NCBI GenBank assembly: GCA_021800275.1
Contig: JAJYZB010000002.1
Location: 1-64,000 of the forward strand
Length of the DNA stretch: 64,000 bases
Direction: 5' to 3'
Source: a bacterium
Lineage (GTDB): Bacteria > Vulcanimicrobiota > JABDET01
The notes under the pieces are model-generated. The model worked only from the letters and a program-made list of their open reading frames with translations, was not told the DNA's origin and made no database searches. Shown here one piece after another: positions 8,917-17,473 of the stretch. Each line of letters starts with the position of its first letter. The stretch's first letter is position 1. Position numbers and translations under genes: made by a program.

Positions 8917-9257
8917 AACAGCCGGTTAAATCCTCCTTTGATATCATGAATACTCTGGTTCAAAGGGGGATTGTCGCAGACGAAACAGGTTTATCCAAAG
9001 TCATTCTTCCCCATTTTCCTCTTTGAAAATCGTGGATCAGTCTCAAAGCTGCATTTTCCAAATGAACCGATCCTCCCTTGAAAGATGTTTGGTTCAATGA
9101 AAACATAGATCGCATCACACGCCAATTTTTCTCAGGCTTTCTGCCGGATGACATCATGCGAAAAAAATTAGCACAACGGCTAGGGATCTCCGAAAAAATA
9201 TTATCCTGAAAAATATAAAAATTGACTTTGCTGCTCGCGGCGGTTCTTCGCCTCAGC
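8917..9257 (+). other. Intergenic stretch with a possible decayed coding frame
   Basis: About 340 bases between the small unknown gene and the end of nuoC. On the plus strand, protein-like stretches follow each other in changing frames: MNTLVQRGIVADETGLSK, then FPNEPIL, then KDVWFNENIDRITRQFF through LAQRLGISEKILS and a stop near 9210. Frame changes or stops separate them, as in a decayed gene. I cannot name the family. The minus-strand ORF 8960-9157 over the same bases is probably a shadow. Confidence 0.35.
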
Positions 9258-9785
9258 TTACTTCTTAAACTGGGGCATGGTTCCCTGAATCAAAGTATCC
9301 GGATAATCTTTTGATACAGGTGTTTTGTCATCAGGCAGAGGAACCAGATTCCAGTGAGTGTAATTTTTTCGGAGAGGGTGGCCTTCCCAATCATCAGCCA
9401 AAAGAATTCTTCGCAGATCAGGGTGCCCAATAAATTTGATTCCTAATAAATCATAAGTTTCCCGTTCATGCCAGTTCGCTCCGGGCCACAAATGGGTCAC
9501 AGATTGGACTTCTGGATTCTCTCCTGTCACTCGAACTTTAAAAGCGATTCTATGCTTGTTCTTATACGAACAAAGATGATATACAACATCTAAAGAGTCC
9601 AGATTGTCAACTGCTGTTAAACACATCAGGTTTTCAAAAAAAAGCTTTTCATCATTTTTTAGAAATTCGCAAAATGGAATGAGTTTTTCCAGAGGAAGAA
9701 TAAAAGTTAAATCATAAGCCAGGGGAACAATTTCTAATCCTGGAAATTGATTTAAAACATATTTTTGAAGTTCTTCATGTGTCAT
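9258..9785 (-). CDS. nuoC: NADH-quinone oxidoreductase subunit C
   Basis: This is the 30-kDa subunit of the complex I peripheral arm. It shows the conserved family block around HLWPGANWHERETYDLLGI and the C-terminal LRRILLADDWEGHPLRK stretch. The track begins at 9815, but the ATG at 9785 has AGGAAAG about eight bases upstream and removes an odd ten-residue leader, giving 175 residues. It is last in the order nuoA-nuoB-nuoC. nuoD does not follow here; it is on the other strand about 30 kb away. The remaining nuo genes except nuoH are outside the window. Confidence 0.95.
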   Translation of the reverse strand: MTHEELQKYVLNQFPGLEIVPLAYDLTFILPLEKLIPFCEFLKNDEKLFFENLMCLTAVDNLDSLDVVYHLCSYKNKHRIAFKVRVTGENPEVQSVTHLWPGANWHERETYDLLGIKFIGHPDLRRILLADDWEGHPLRKNYTHWNLVPLPDDKTPVSKDYPDTLIQGTMPQFKK

Positions 9786-9798
9786 ATCTGGTGCTTTC

Positions 9799-10326
9799 CT
9801 AACTCTTAACAGCATCCTTTTTTAAAATCTTAGCCAGACTGTCTTTTGCGATCTTTTTCTGCAGCTCTTGAATCCCATACATCAAACCTTCAGGTCTAGG
9901 AGGACAGCCCGTAACATAAATATCTACGGGGATAATTCGATCGACCCCTTTTAAAGTAGAATAAGAATCATAATAATAAGGACCTCCATTACAAGCGCAG
10001 TTTCCCATGGCTATCACATACCGTGGTTCTGCCATCTGTTCATAAAGGGTTTGAATTTTAGGAGCCATTTTCAAAGTAACGGTTCCAGCAATAAACATCA
10101 GATCAGACTGTCTTGGACTGCCTCTAAAAATCAACCCCATCCTATCCAGATCATAATCAGAAGCTCCTGTTGCCATCATTTCAATAGCGCAGCAGGCTAA
10201 TCCGAACAGCATATACCAGATCGAAGATTTTCTGGACCAGTTAAACACTTTGTCAGTAGCTGTTAGTAAAACTGAGCCTCCTGGAATTTTCTGGGTATAA
10301 ATGGGGAGTTTTTCCATTATACCCAT
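9799..10326 (-). CDS. nuoB: NADH-quinone oxidoreductase subunit B
   Basis: NuoB carries iron-sulfur cluster N2, the last electron relay before quinone. All four ligand cysteines are visible: the adjacent pair in LACCAIEMM (C45, C46), C110 in GNCACNGG and C141 in TGCPPRPEG, counted from the ATG at 10326. That start overlaps the end of nuoA and has a G-rich site (GGGGGG) about seven bases upstream. A second ATG nine bases on (10317, sharing the nuoA TAATG) is also possible. It ends 13 bases before nuoC. Confidence 0.96.
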   Translation of the reverse strand: MGIMEKLPIYTQKIPGGSVLLTATDKVFNWSRKSSIWYMLFGLACCAIEMMATGASDYDLDRMGLIFRGSPRQSDLMFIAGTVTLKMAPKIQTLYEQMAEPRYVIAMGNCACNGGPYYYDSYSTLKGVDRIIPVDIYVTGCPPRPEGLMYGIQELQKKIAKDSLAKILKKDAVKS

Positions 10327-10670
10327 TTTAATCCCCCCTTTTTCCAAACATGAATCAAAGCGATAAAAAGCAGAAATAAAAAAATCAACATTTCAACAAA
10401 AGCAAAAGCGCCGAGAGATTTTAAAACTACAGCCCAGGGAATAAGAAATAATGCCTCCACGTCAAAAATCACAAAAAAAACAGCAAATAAATAATAACGA
10501 ACATTATACTGCACCCAGGCTGTTCCAAAAGGTTCTTCCCCACATTCATAAGTAGCTAATTTTTTAGCATTAGGGCGAAAAGGTCTGAGCAGAGAAGAAA
10601 GGAAATAGTTCCCTATCACAAACAAAATCCCTACTGCTAAAAAAACAAGAATATAACCTGTTGTATTCAT
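10317..10670 (-). CDS. nuoA: NADH-quinone oxidoreductase subunit A
   Basis: A small membrane subunit of complex I with three hydrophobic segments (about 5-28, 60-83 and 88-112) and the family hallmark [12 protein letters not shown], whose Cys lies in the loop near the quinone channel, plus the Asp/Glu-bearing [13 protein letters not shown] helix. I use ATG 10670 instead of 10685, giving 117 residues. The gene starts two bases after the unknown secreted protein ends and overlaps nuoB by 10 bases, so all are likely co-transcribed. Confidence 0.95.
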   Translation of the reverse strand: MNTTGYILVFLAVGILFVIGNYFLSSLLRPFRPNAKKLATYECGEEPFGTAWVQYNVRYYLFAVFFVIFDVEALFLIPWAVVLKSLGAFAFVEMLIFLFLLFIALIHVWKKGGLKWV

Positions 10671-10672
10671 CT

Positions 10673-12037
10673 TCAATGCCCCCATCCCGGATGCAGAAGA
10701 GTTAACTTCCGATATTGACCATTCCCAAGATATCTATAAAATCCAGATCCCTGTCCTCCAATTCCATTTGAATTCCAGGCAGAGGAAGGAACATCATATA
10801 CATCCCCTGTTTCAGGATCTTTCACCTGATCCTGCCCAAGGATTGCATCTGACCACTGCTGAGTACTTTCACTGGTCACCCGACTGCGGTAATTGTAAGG
10901 CTCCATGATATCATTGTTGATGGCATTCTGATTTGAAGTGATCGCGGATTCCATGCTGTTAAACTGCTGATTCATCTGCCCTATTTGCTGGCTCATATTT
11001 CCTTGTGTCGGCTGGATACTCCCGGCAATTTTAATGAGAAAGGGAAACATCTCATGCCACCGACTGAGAAGAGAGTAAGCAGAATGGACAATAGTGATAG
11101 TTGTCGTGTATCCCTGGTAAAAATCCCCTCTGATAACTCCTTCCACTGGCAGGTTAGTTCCCTGGGCAATCCCCTTAAATTCGATATACACTGCTGACCA
11201 CCCTGGACTTGAAGGAACCCTTCCGCTTTTTACAACTCTGTAAGAAGGAATCACCATAGAAAGAAGATGTTCAAGGGTTCCTATAGGAGAATAAAATCCA
11301 CCTGTATAATAAGCATAAGAAACTCCAGCCATATTGTCGCTGGACACCAGATCAAACCCATTCTGAGTTTCACCCTTAACACGCCAATTCTCTGGAATCA
11401 TGGCAGTATAATAAGGAGTTCGAATAGGACGAAGTGGAGGATAATGAACCTGAGTAGAATATCTGGCATGGTTCTCCCCTTTCAGATAAGCTTCCCTTCC
11501 CGCAGAGAGCTGACTTTCTGAAAGATAAGTCTCCCTATGGTAACATCCTATCACTTGCTTAAGGATTGGAGACTCGTCATTAAATTGATACTTTGGGGCA
11601 AGATAAAGCTTTAAAGTGGCAAAGCCAGATTCACGAGTCATCCAGATGGGAACAGTGTAAACAGTCCCGTCCCACGTTAAAACACCGACTGCTCCTACTG
11701 AATTTCCACGAATCCATCTGTGATAAAGATGGAATGTCCCATTTTTTGATTGATAAATTCGAGTAATCACTGCTGTCAGAGATTGAAAAAGTCTGGCAGT
11801 GGAAACATTTGAACGAACTCTAACAGGAAAAATAAAAGCTCCTACTCTTCCAGATTGATTTTTGCTTACAATGACGATTCCAGGCTTTATGATCTCAATG
11901 AGCCAGCCCGTGGGTTTCCCAACGGAAAAACCCAGTCTTGAATTTCTGTAAACTGGAATCCCACAGGAATAGGCATAAGAAATACTCAAAAAGAAAAGGG
12001 TTCCAAAAAAAATAAATCTCAAAAAAGCAGACTTCAT
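10673..12037 (-). CDS. Hypothetical secreted protein, two similar domains and Gln/Asn-rich linker
   Basis: From ATG 12037 the protein has a signal peptide (Lys, then a Phe/Leu-rich core ending AYSCG). A lipoprotein-like Cys follows, but the lipobox is poor. Two regions look alike: one near 15-150 (GFSVGKPTGWLIE) and one near 195-335 (YTAMIPENWRVKG), both starting like a PsbP/Mog1-type fold and both ending in similar IT/I runs. Then comes a Gln/Asn/Met-rich, probably coiled stretch (about 340-390) and a Gly-rich tail with DPETGDVYDVPSS. It lies two bases upstream of nuoA, so it may share the nuo transcript, though nothing ties it to complex I. The family is not recognised. Confidence 0.75.
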   Translation of the reverse strand: MKSAFLRFIFFGTLFFLSISYAYSCGIPVYRNSRLGFSVGKPTGWLIEIIKPGIVIVSKNQSGRVGAFIFPVRVRSNVSTARLFQSLTAVITRIYQSKNGTFHLYHRWIRGNSVGAVGVLTWDGTVYTVPIWMTRESGFATLKLYLAPKYQFNDESPILKQVIGCYHRETYLSESQLSAGREAYLKGENHARYSTQVHYPPLRPIRTPYYTAMIPENWRVKGETQNGFDLVSSDNMAGVSYAYYTGGFYSPIGTLEHLLSMVIPSYRVVKSGRVPSSPGWSAVYIEFKGIAQGTNLPVEGVIRGDFYQGYTTTITIVHSAYSLLSRWHEMFPFLIKIAGSIQPTQGNMSQQIGQMNQQFNSMESAITSNQNAINNDIMEPYNYRSRVTSESTQQWSDAILGQDQVKDPETGDVYDVPSSAWNSNGIGGQGSGFYRYLGNGQYRKLTLLHPGWGH

Positions 12038-12146
12038 TCTTCTTAACTGCCCTCCATCCTGAAGCACTCTTAATTGATTCTGTATCTTCTTTTACAATTC
12101 CTACAAACAAATACCTTCCTCACCCGCCAAAAATAAATTTTCCAAA

Positions 12147-15100
12147 TTATGGGTCAGTGCCTACAGGTTTTGTCGCAACCTGGACACAGGGACCAAATTT
12201 TTCCATAAATTTCCGGGTCACTGCATCTGCATCTTTAATAAAAAATTTAGGAGGCAAAACCAAGGTCGCTTTTCTCTTTAAACTTTCTAAATGGAGATAA
12301 ACCGGCATTTCCCCTGATTCTTCCTCTAAAATTGTTTTCATTTGCTGAAACAAGCCAGGAGAACCAGCCTCAGCATTTAATTGAATATGGCACTCTAGCT
12401 TTTTCCCATCAGAGTTCCCATGACCAGCAGCAGGTTTTGAGTTCATGGCTGCTGGTGCTGCGATTTCAGCACCAGATTTTAAACCTTGAAAAGCGTCCAG
12501 AGCAGTCAGCTCATCCACTGCAATTTTCGCTTCTACAATTGGCTCTTCATCCTCCTGCCCTTCCTCTTCTTTCACTGTCACGTTTCCTTTCACAAAAACC
12601 AGGGCGTCTTCTTGAATTAAGGGGGCGCATTTGTCATGAACTTTCGAAAAAACGACCCCTTCAACTTGACCCGTTAAATCTTCAATCGTTAAAAAAGCCA
12701 TGGGCAGGTTATTCTTTGTAGTGATCCTTTTCACAGATGAAATAATTCCTGCCACTAGAACAGGCTTTCCATGAAATGAGACTAATTTTTCAATAGGAAC
12801 TGCCCCTTTTCTCGCAGCCAATTCCTGATACTGACTGAGAGGATGATCTGAAATATAAAGCCCGAGCATTTCCCGTTCAAGAGAAAGGAGTTTCTCTTTT
12901 GGCATTTCTTCGGCTTCGCTCCCCTCGGGCTCAAGAAAAGCCTTATCCTCCATTCCACTGAAAAGAGAAAACTGTCCACTGGATCTTTCTTTCTGAGCAT
13001 TACTGGCAAACTCCACAGCGCTGTCCAAATTGGCAAGCAGTTTAGCGCGGTGCCATCCAAAAGAATCCAGAGCCCCACACTTAATTAAACTTTCCAATAC
13101 TTTCCGATTACAGGTTCTCAGATCCATCTTTCTACAGAAATCATAGAAAGAACTGAACAGCCCCTCCTCTTTTCTCGCTGAAATAATCCCTTCTACCGCT
13201 TTTTCTCCAATATTCTTTACTGCCCCAAGTCCAAACCTGATTCGATCCCCAACCACAGTAAACCTAACCATGCTTTCATTCACATCTGGAGGAAGAACTG
13301 TGATCCCCATTCTTCTGCATTCATTAATCATAATCTTTATTTTGTCTGTTTTATCTCCCACACTGGATAATGTGGCTGCCATAAACTCCACAGGGTAATT
13401 CGCTTTCAAATAAGCGGTCCAATAACTGACCAGTCCATAAGCTGCTGAATGGGATTTATTAAATCCATATTCGGCAAATTTTGCCATGGTTTCCCAGATT
13501 GAACCAGCTAACTCATGGTTAATTCCATGCGAGACAGAACCGGTCAAGAATTTTTCCCGATATTTTTCCATTAATTCCACTTTTTTCTTTCCCATCGCCT
13601 GGCGCAGATCATCGGCTTCAGCCATCGGAAAATTAGCGAGGGCAACTGCTGCCTGCATCACCTGTTCCTGATACAGGAAGACTCCATAAGTTTCCTTGAG
13701 CACTGGCTCAAGACTTGGGTGTGGGTATTTCACTTTGATTTTCCCGTGCCTGGCTTTTATGTACTCGCCAACCATTCCACTTTGAAGTGGACCCGGACGG
13801 ATCAAGGCGCCAATGGCGATGACATCAGTAAAAGTGTCGGGCTTGTAATCTTTTAAGACCTGCTGTGCCAGCGAGCTTTCTAACTGGAAAACCCCGATGG
13901 TATGGGCATCTGAGAGCAGTCGAAAAGTTTTTCTGTCATCCAGAGGAATATCGTTCAACATCAATGTAATTCCTTGAGACTGCTGAATTAAAGCGATGGT
14001 TTCTTCTAAAAGGCTCAAAGTGCGGAGTCCTAAAAAGTCCATTTTTAATAAGCCGATTTTCTCGAGTTTATCCATTTCACACTGGCAGACAACAGCCTCC
14101 CCCTGCATTTTCTGAACTGCCACGTGGTTCAGAAGAGAATCTCTCCCTATCACAACACCTGCAGCATGGATCGAGGCATTCCTGGGAAGCCCTTCGATTT
14201 TTTCTGCAGTGTCAATGAGATGAGCAATAACTGAATCTCCTTGGATCAGGGCTTGAATTTCAGAAGTCGCTCTTGCTTCACTGACTGCTGCGTTTGCTGG
14301 GATCAATTTAGCGACTCGATCCACAAGAGAAATTGGCAGTCCCAACACTCGCCCTGAATCACGAACAGCTGCCCGGGCTTTCAAAGTTCCAAAGGTTACG
14401 ATTTGAGCAACCCGATCTTTTCCATATTTCTCGACCACATAACGGATCATTTCATCTCTTCGAGTATCGCAGAAATCAGTGTCAATATCAGGCATTTTTT
14501 TTCTGCCCGGATTCAAGAACCTCTCAAAAATGAGATTATATTTTAAAGGATCGATTTCTGTAATTCCAAGAGCATAAGCCACAACACTTCCGGCGACAGA
14601 TCCTCTTCCTGGACCCACCAGAATCCCATTCTGTTTAGCATAACGAATGAAATCCCATACAATTAAAAAATAATCGGCAAACCCCATTTCAGTGATCACT
14701 GAAAACTCATAATTAAATCTTCCCATTAAAGCATCATTAATCATCCCATACCTAGCCTTCATTCCTTCAAGGCAGAGATTTTTCAAAAACTCTTTTTTAT
14801 CGCTTCCTTCTGGAACAGGAAACGCAGGCAAAAGAAATTCTTCTCCGTAAGAAAGTTTAAGCTGAGATCTCTCAGCAATCCGAAGCGTATTTTCAATGGC
14901 TTCAGGAAACTCTCGAAAACGCGGCTCAAGCTCTTCAAATCGTTTTAAATAAAACTCCTGGGTCTCGAATCGAAGGCGATTTTTTTCCTCCACTTTTTTT
15001 CCTGTCTGAATGCACAGTAAAACATCATGAGCATCAGCATGTCCTTTTCGAGTATAATGAACGTCGTTGGTTGCCACATAAGGAATGTTCAAGTCTTTTG

Positions 15101-15680
15101 CGATCTCGACAAGCCCTTTATTCACTTGATGCTGCAGAGGAAGGTCATGATCCTGAACTTCCAGAAAAAAATTCCCTTTTCCAAAAATATCCTGATAAAC
15201 AGCTGCCGATTCTTTTGCTTTTCGCAGATCGTTTTTTAAAATCATTTCAGGAACCTCTCCAGCCAGACAGGCGCTGAATCCGATCAATCCTTTTGAATGC
15301 TCTGTCAAAAGCTCTTTATCAATGCGGGGCTTATAGTAAAATCCTTCCAAACTGGCTTGACTGACCAGGGTCAATAGGTTTCGATACCCTTCATTGTTTT
15401 CTGCCAGAACAATTAAATGATAGGGGTTATCGTCCAGCTTAGGAGTTCTGCCGTGACGGCTCCTGGGAGCCACATACATTTCACAGCCAATAATAGGCTT
15501 AATTCCGCGAGCTTTTGCTTTTTCATAAAATTCAAAGACTCCGTACAAAACTCCATGATCCGTCAGCCCGACAGCAGGCATTCCGGCTCTTTGCGCATCA
15601 TCCAACAGCTCATCAATACGGCAGGCTCCATCTAAAAGACTGTAACAGGAATGAAGGTGAAGATGAACAAATTGTCCCAT
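12147..15680 (-). CDS. dnaE: DNA polymerase III subunit alpha
   Basis: This is the replicative DNA polymerase catalytic subunit, 1177 residues, the normal DnaE1 length. In order: N-terminal PHP domain (HLHSCYSLLDGA, AVGLTDHG), the polymerase core with catalytic aspartates in PDIDTDF (about residue 400) and MDFLGLRTL, the fingers and beta-clamp region, a helix-hairpin-helix part, an OB-fold domain (VAGIISSVKRITTKNN) and a C-terminal tau-binding part. It stands between tlpA upstream and the nuo genes, with a gap of about 45 bases after tlpA. No second dnaE or dnaQ gene is in the window. Confidence 0.97.
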   Translation of the reverse strand: MGQFVHLHLHSCYSLLDGACRIDELLDDAQRAGMPAVGLTDHGVLYGVFEFYEKAKARGIKPIIGCEMYVAPRSRHGRTPKLDDNPYHLIVLAENNEGYRNLLTLVSQASLEGFYYKPRIDKELLTEHSKGLIGFSACLAGEVPEMILKNDLRKAKESAAVYQDIFGKGNFFLEVQDHDLPLQHQVNKGLVEIAKDLNIPYVATNDVHYTRKGHADAHDVLLCIQTGKKVEEKNRLRFETQEFYLKRFEELEPRFREFPEAIENTLRIAERSQLKLSYGEEFLLPAFPVPEGSDKKEFLKNLCLEGMKARYGMINDALMGRFNYEFSVITEMGFADYFLIVWDFIRYAKQNGILVGPGRGSVAGSVVAYALGITEIDPLKYNLIFERFLNPGRKKMPDIDTDFCDTRRDEMIRYVVEKYGKDRVAQIVTFGTLKARAAVRDSGRVLGLPISLVDRVAKLIPANAAVSEARATSEIQALIQGDSVIAHLIDTAEKIEGLPRNASIHAAGVVIGRDSLLNHVAVQKMQGEAVVCQCEMDKLEKIGLLKMDFLGLRTLSLLEETIALIQQSQGITLMLNDIPLDDRKTFRLLSDAHTIGVFQLESSLAQQVLKDYKPDTFTDVIAIGALIRPGPLQSGMVGEYIKARHGKIKVKYPHPSLEPVLKETYGVFLYQEQVMQAAVALANFPMAEADDLRQAMGKKKVELMEKYREKFLTGSVSHGINHELAGSIWETMAKFAEYGFNKSHSAAYGLVSYWTAYLKANYPVEFMAATLSSVGDKTDKIKIMINECRRMGITVLPPDVNESMVRFTVVGDRIRFGLGAVKNIGEKAVEGIISARKEEGLFSSFYDFCRKMDLRTCNRKVLESLIKCGALDSFGWHRAKLLANLDSAVEFASNAQKERSSGQFSLFSGMEDKAFLEPEGSEAEEMPKEKLLSLEREMLGLYISDHPLSQYQELAARKGAVPIEKLVSFHGKPVLVAGIISSVKRITTKNNLPMAFLTIEDLTGQVEGVVFSKVHDKCAPLIQEDALVFVKGNVTVKEEEGQEDEEPIVEAKIAVDELTALDAFQGLKSGAEIAAPAAMNSKPAAGHGNSDGKKLECHIQLNAEAGSPGLFQQMKTILEEESGEMPVYLHLESLKRKATLVLPPKFFIKDADAVTRKFMEKFGPCVQVATKPVGTDP

Positions 15681-15725
15681 GCTCTTTTTGTCTTAATTTT
15701 CCAAAATGATGCTAAAATTTTTTCA

Positions 15726-16229
15726 TTACATAAGTAACTTCTTGATGATTTTATCAAATGTTTTAGAACTACGGTAGCCCACCACCTGTTTTACGATATC
15801 TCCTTTTTGATTAATAATAAAAGTAGTTGGTATCCCGTTAATCCCCCCGTATTCATCAACCACTTTATTACTCCCCATGACCACCGGATAATCCACATGG
15901 TATTCATCCAAGAAAGGTCTTACAGGGGTAGTTGAATCATCCACTGAAACTCCAATAATAGCAAGTCCTCTTTTCTTATAACGATTATACAGACTAACCC
16001 AGTGAGGAATTTCAGCGCGGCAGGGAGGGCACCAAGTCGCCCAAAAATCCAGCACAACTACATCTCCTTTATAGCTGCTTAAAACAATAGGTTTCCCTGT
16101 ATTGATCTCGTTTAACGTGAAATTTGGAGCAGGAATCCCCACTTTAGTGGCACTTCCACTAAAACTGAAACATCCTAAAATTCCCGCTGACATAATCAGA
16201 ACAGCGGTATAAATTAAAATCCTTTTCAA
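15726..16229 (-). CDS. TlpA/ResA-like thiol-disulfide lipoprotein
   Basis: This is an extracytoplasmic thioredoxin-fold protein. The start is probably the TTG at 16229, which has GAGGAGGAG about seven bases upstream; the track start at 16268 adds a leader without a signal. It then begins MKRIL, has a hydrophobic core and a lipobox (AGILGC, C20), so it should be a membrane-anchored lipoprotein. The redox motif WCPPC (C67, C70) and the cis-proline region GIPTTF are present. Relatives reduce apocytochrome c or other exported thiols, which would fit the c-type cytochromes in this window. It overlaps the upstream trxB by four bases (TTGA), so the two are translated together. Confidence 0.9.
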   Translation of the reverse strand: MKRILIYTAVLIMSAGILGCFSFSGSATKVGIPAPNFTLNEINTGKPIVLSSYKGDVVVLDFWATWCPPCRAEIPHWVSLYNRYKKRGLAIIGVSVDDSTTPVRPFLDEYHVDYPVVMGSNKVVDEYGGINGIPTTFIINQKGDIVKQVVGYRSSKTFDKIIKKLLM

Positions 16230-17152
16230 ACTAAACTCCTCCTCTTTTGCAGGTAATCTGCAGCCCATACGGCTGCAGCAGAACCATCACTGCAAGATGA
16301 GACGATCTGTTTTAATGAACCTGACCGAACTTCTCCAGCAGCAAAAATTCCTGAAATTAAGGTTCTCGTCGTCTCGTCTGCAATCACAAAGCCATTCGCA
16401 TCTAAAAGATTCAACCCTTTTAAAAATTTCGTCTTGGGAACTGACCCTATAAACACAAACAAACTACTCGCAGGCACTAAAACGATCTCTCCTGTTTGAA
16501 TATTCTGTATCTCTATCTGCTCTACCTTTCCATTCCCTAAAACCGACTTTACAGCATGATTTGAGAGGATCTTGATCTTCGAGCTGCCTTTTGCTCGCTG
16601 CTGCAAAATCCATTCGGAATTCAGTTTTTCTCGATGATGCACAATCGTTATTTTGCTGGCATACTGGGCAAGATAAAGAGATTCTCCAACAGCAGAGTCT
16701 CCTCCCCCGACCACTACAACCTCTTTTCCCTTATAAAAAGGCGCATCACAGAGAGAACAATAGGAGACCCCTTTCCCTGTCATTTCTTTTTCACCTGGAA
16801 CTCCTAATTTTCGAGGAGAAGAACCCACTGCTGCAATAACAGCTTCTCCCCTCCAATCCCCTTTACTCGTCCGCAAAATTTTAATTTGATTTTCAATCTC
16901 TACCTCTTCAACTTCAACTCCTTCTACTATTTGAATCCCAATCTGCCGAATCTGAAGAACCATATTTTCAACCAGTTGAGTTCCAGAAATCAAACCAGTA
17001 CCAGGGTAATTTTCGATTTTATCCGTCATTAAAAGCTGTCCCCCTGGTACCCCTTTTTCCAGAAGAACAACTTCAATTCCCAAGCGCTTTGCATAAAGAG
17101 CCGCTGATAATCCAGCAGGTCCTCCCCCAATGACAATTAAAGGAAAAATCAC
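16226..17152 (-). CDS. trxB: Thioredoxin reductase-like flavoprotein
   Basis: A FAD-dependent disulfide reductase of the TrxB type (308 residues). It has the FAD motif GGGPAG (9-14), the redox pair CSLC (C132, C135) and the nucleotide motif GGGDSA (149-154). The usual NADPH-phosphate motif HRRxxxR appears here as HHREKLN (172-178), with two of the three arginines lost. Its electron donor may therefore be NADH or something else; this is inference. The start is GTG with AGAGGA upstream. It overlaps the thioredoxin-like lipoprotein by four bases. The product is cytosolic while its neighbour is exported, so direct transfer between them is unlikely without a membrane carrier. Confidence 0.9.
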   Translation of the reverse strand: MIFPLIVIGGGPAGLSAALYAKRLGIEVVLLEKGVPGGQLLMTDKIENYPGTGLISGTQLVENMVLQIRQIGIQIVEGVEVEEVEIENQIKILRTSKGDWRGEAVIAAVGSSPRKLGVPGEKEMTGKGVSYCSLCDAPFYKGKEVVVVGGGDSAVGESLYLAQYASKITIVHHREKLNSEWILQQRAKGSSKIKILSNHAVKSVLGNGKVEQIEIQNIQTGEIVLVPASSLFVFIGSVPKTKFLKGLNLLDANGFVIADETTRTLISGIFAAGEVRSGSLKQIVSSCSDGSAAAVWAADYLQKRRSLV

Positions 17153-17341
17153 AATTCCTCTGATTTCTTCATTCTAAAGATTTGCCCTGGTGAACCTTTT
17201 AAAAACGTTTCAATAAAACATTAAAAAATTAAAAGCGCGCATCAGCAGCACAAACCGCGAAATGAAAGGAAGTTTTTCCTTTTAAGGGAAAATGAAACTC
17301 AAAGGAACATCTAAAAACTTTAATCAGCAATTTATTTGCTA

Positions 17342-17417
17342 GGGGCCGTAGCTCAGTTGGGAGAGCGCGTGGATCGCACCCACGAGGTCGAGGGTTCGAA
17401 TCCCTTCGGCTCCACCA
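17342..17417 (+). tRNA. tRNA-Ala (anticodon CGC)
   Basis: A complete 76-base cloverleaf with encoded CCA: acceptor GGGGCCG pairs with CGGCTCC, D arm AGCTCAGTTGGGAGAGC, anticodon stem CGTGG/CCACG with loop ATCGCAC (anticodon CGC, reads GCG), and T arm with GGTTCGAATCC. It stands alone between trxB and lpxD. The ORF at 17336-17533 is only its chance translation. Confidence 0.95.
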
Positions 17418-17473
17418 GAGGTTTCGCTGGTCTCCCTGATTTCTGCGTATCTATCTGTCCCTGTGGGAAAGAT

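Noticed and set aside
8960-9157. Minus-strand ORF of 65 residues
   Set aside because: The plus strand has better protein-like sequence; no ribosome binding site was seen.
17265-17282. AAAGGAA/TTCCTTT inverted repeat ahead of tRNA-Ala
   Set aside because: The stem is short and A/T-rich and no transcript should end there.
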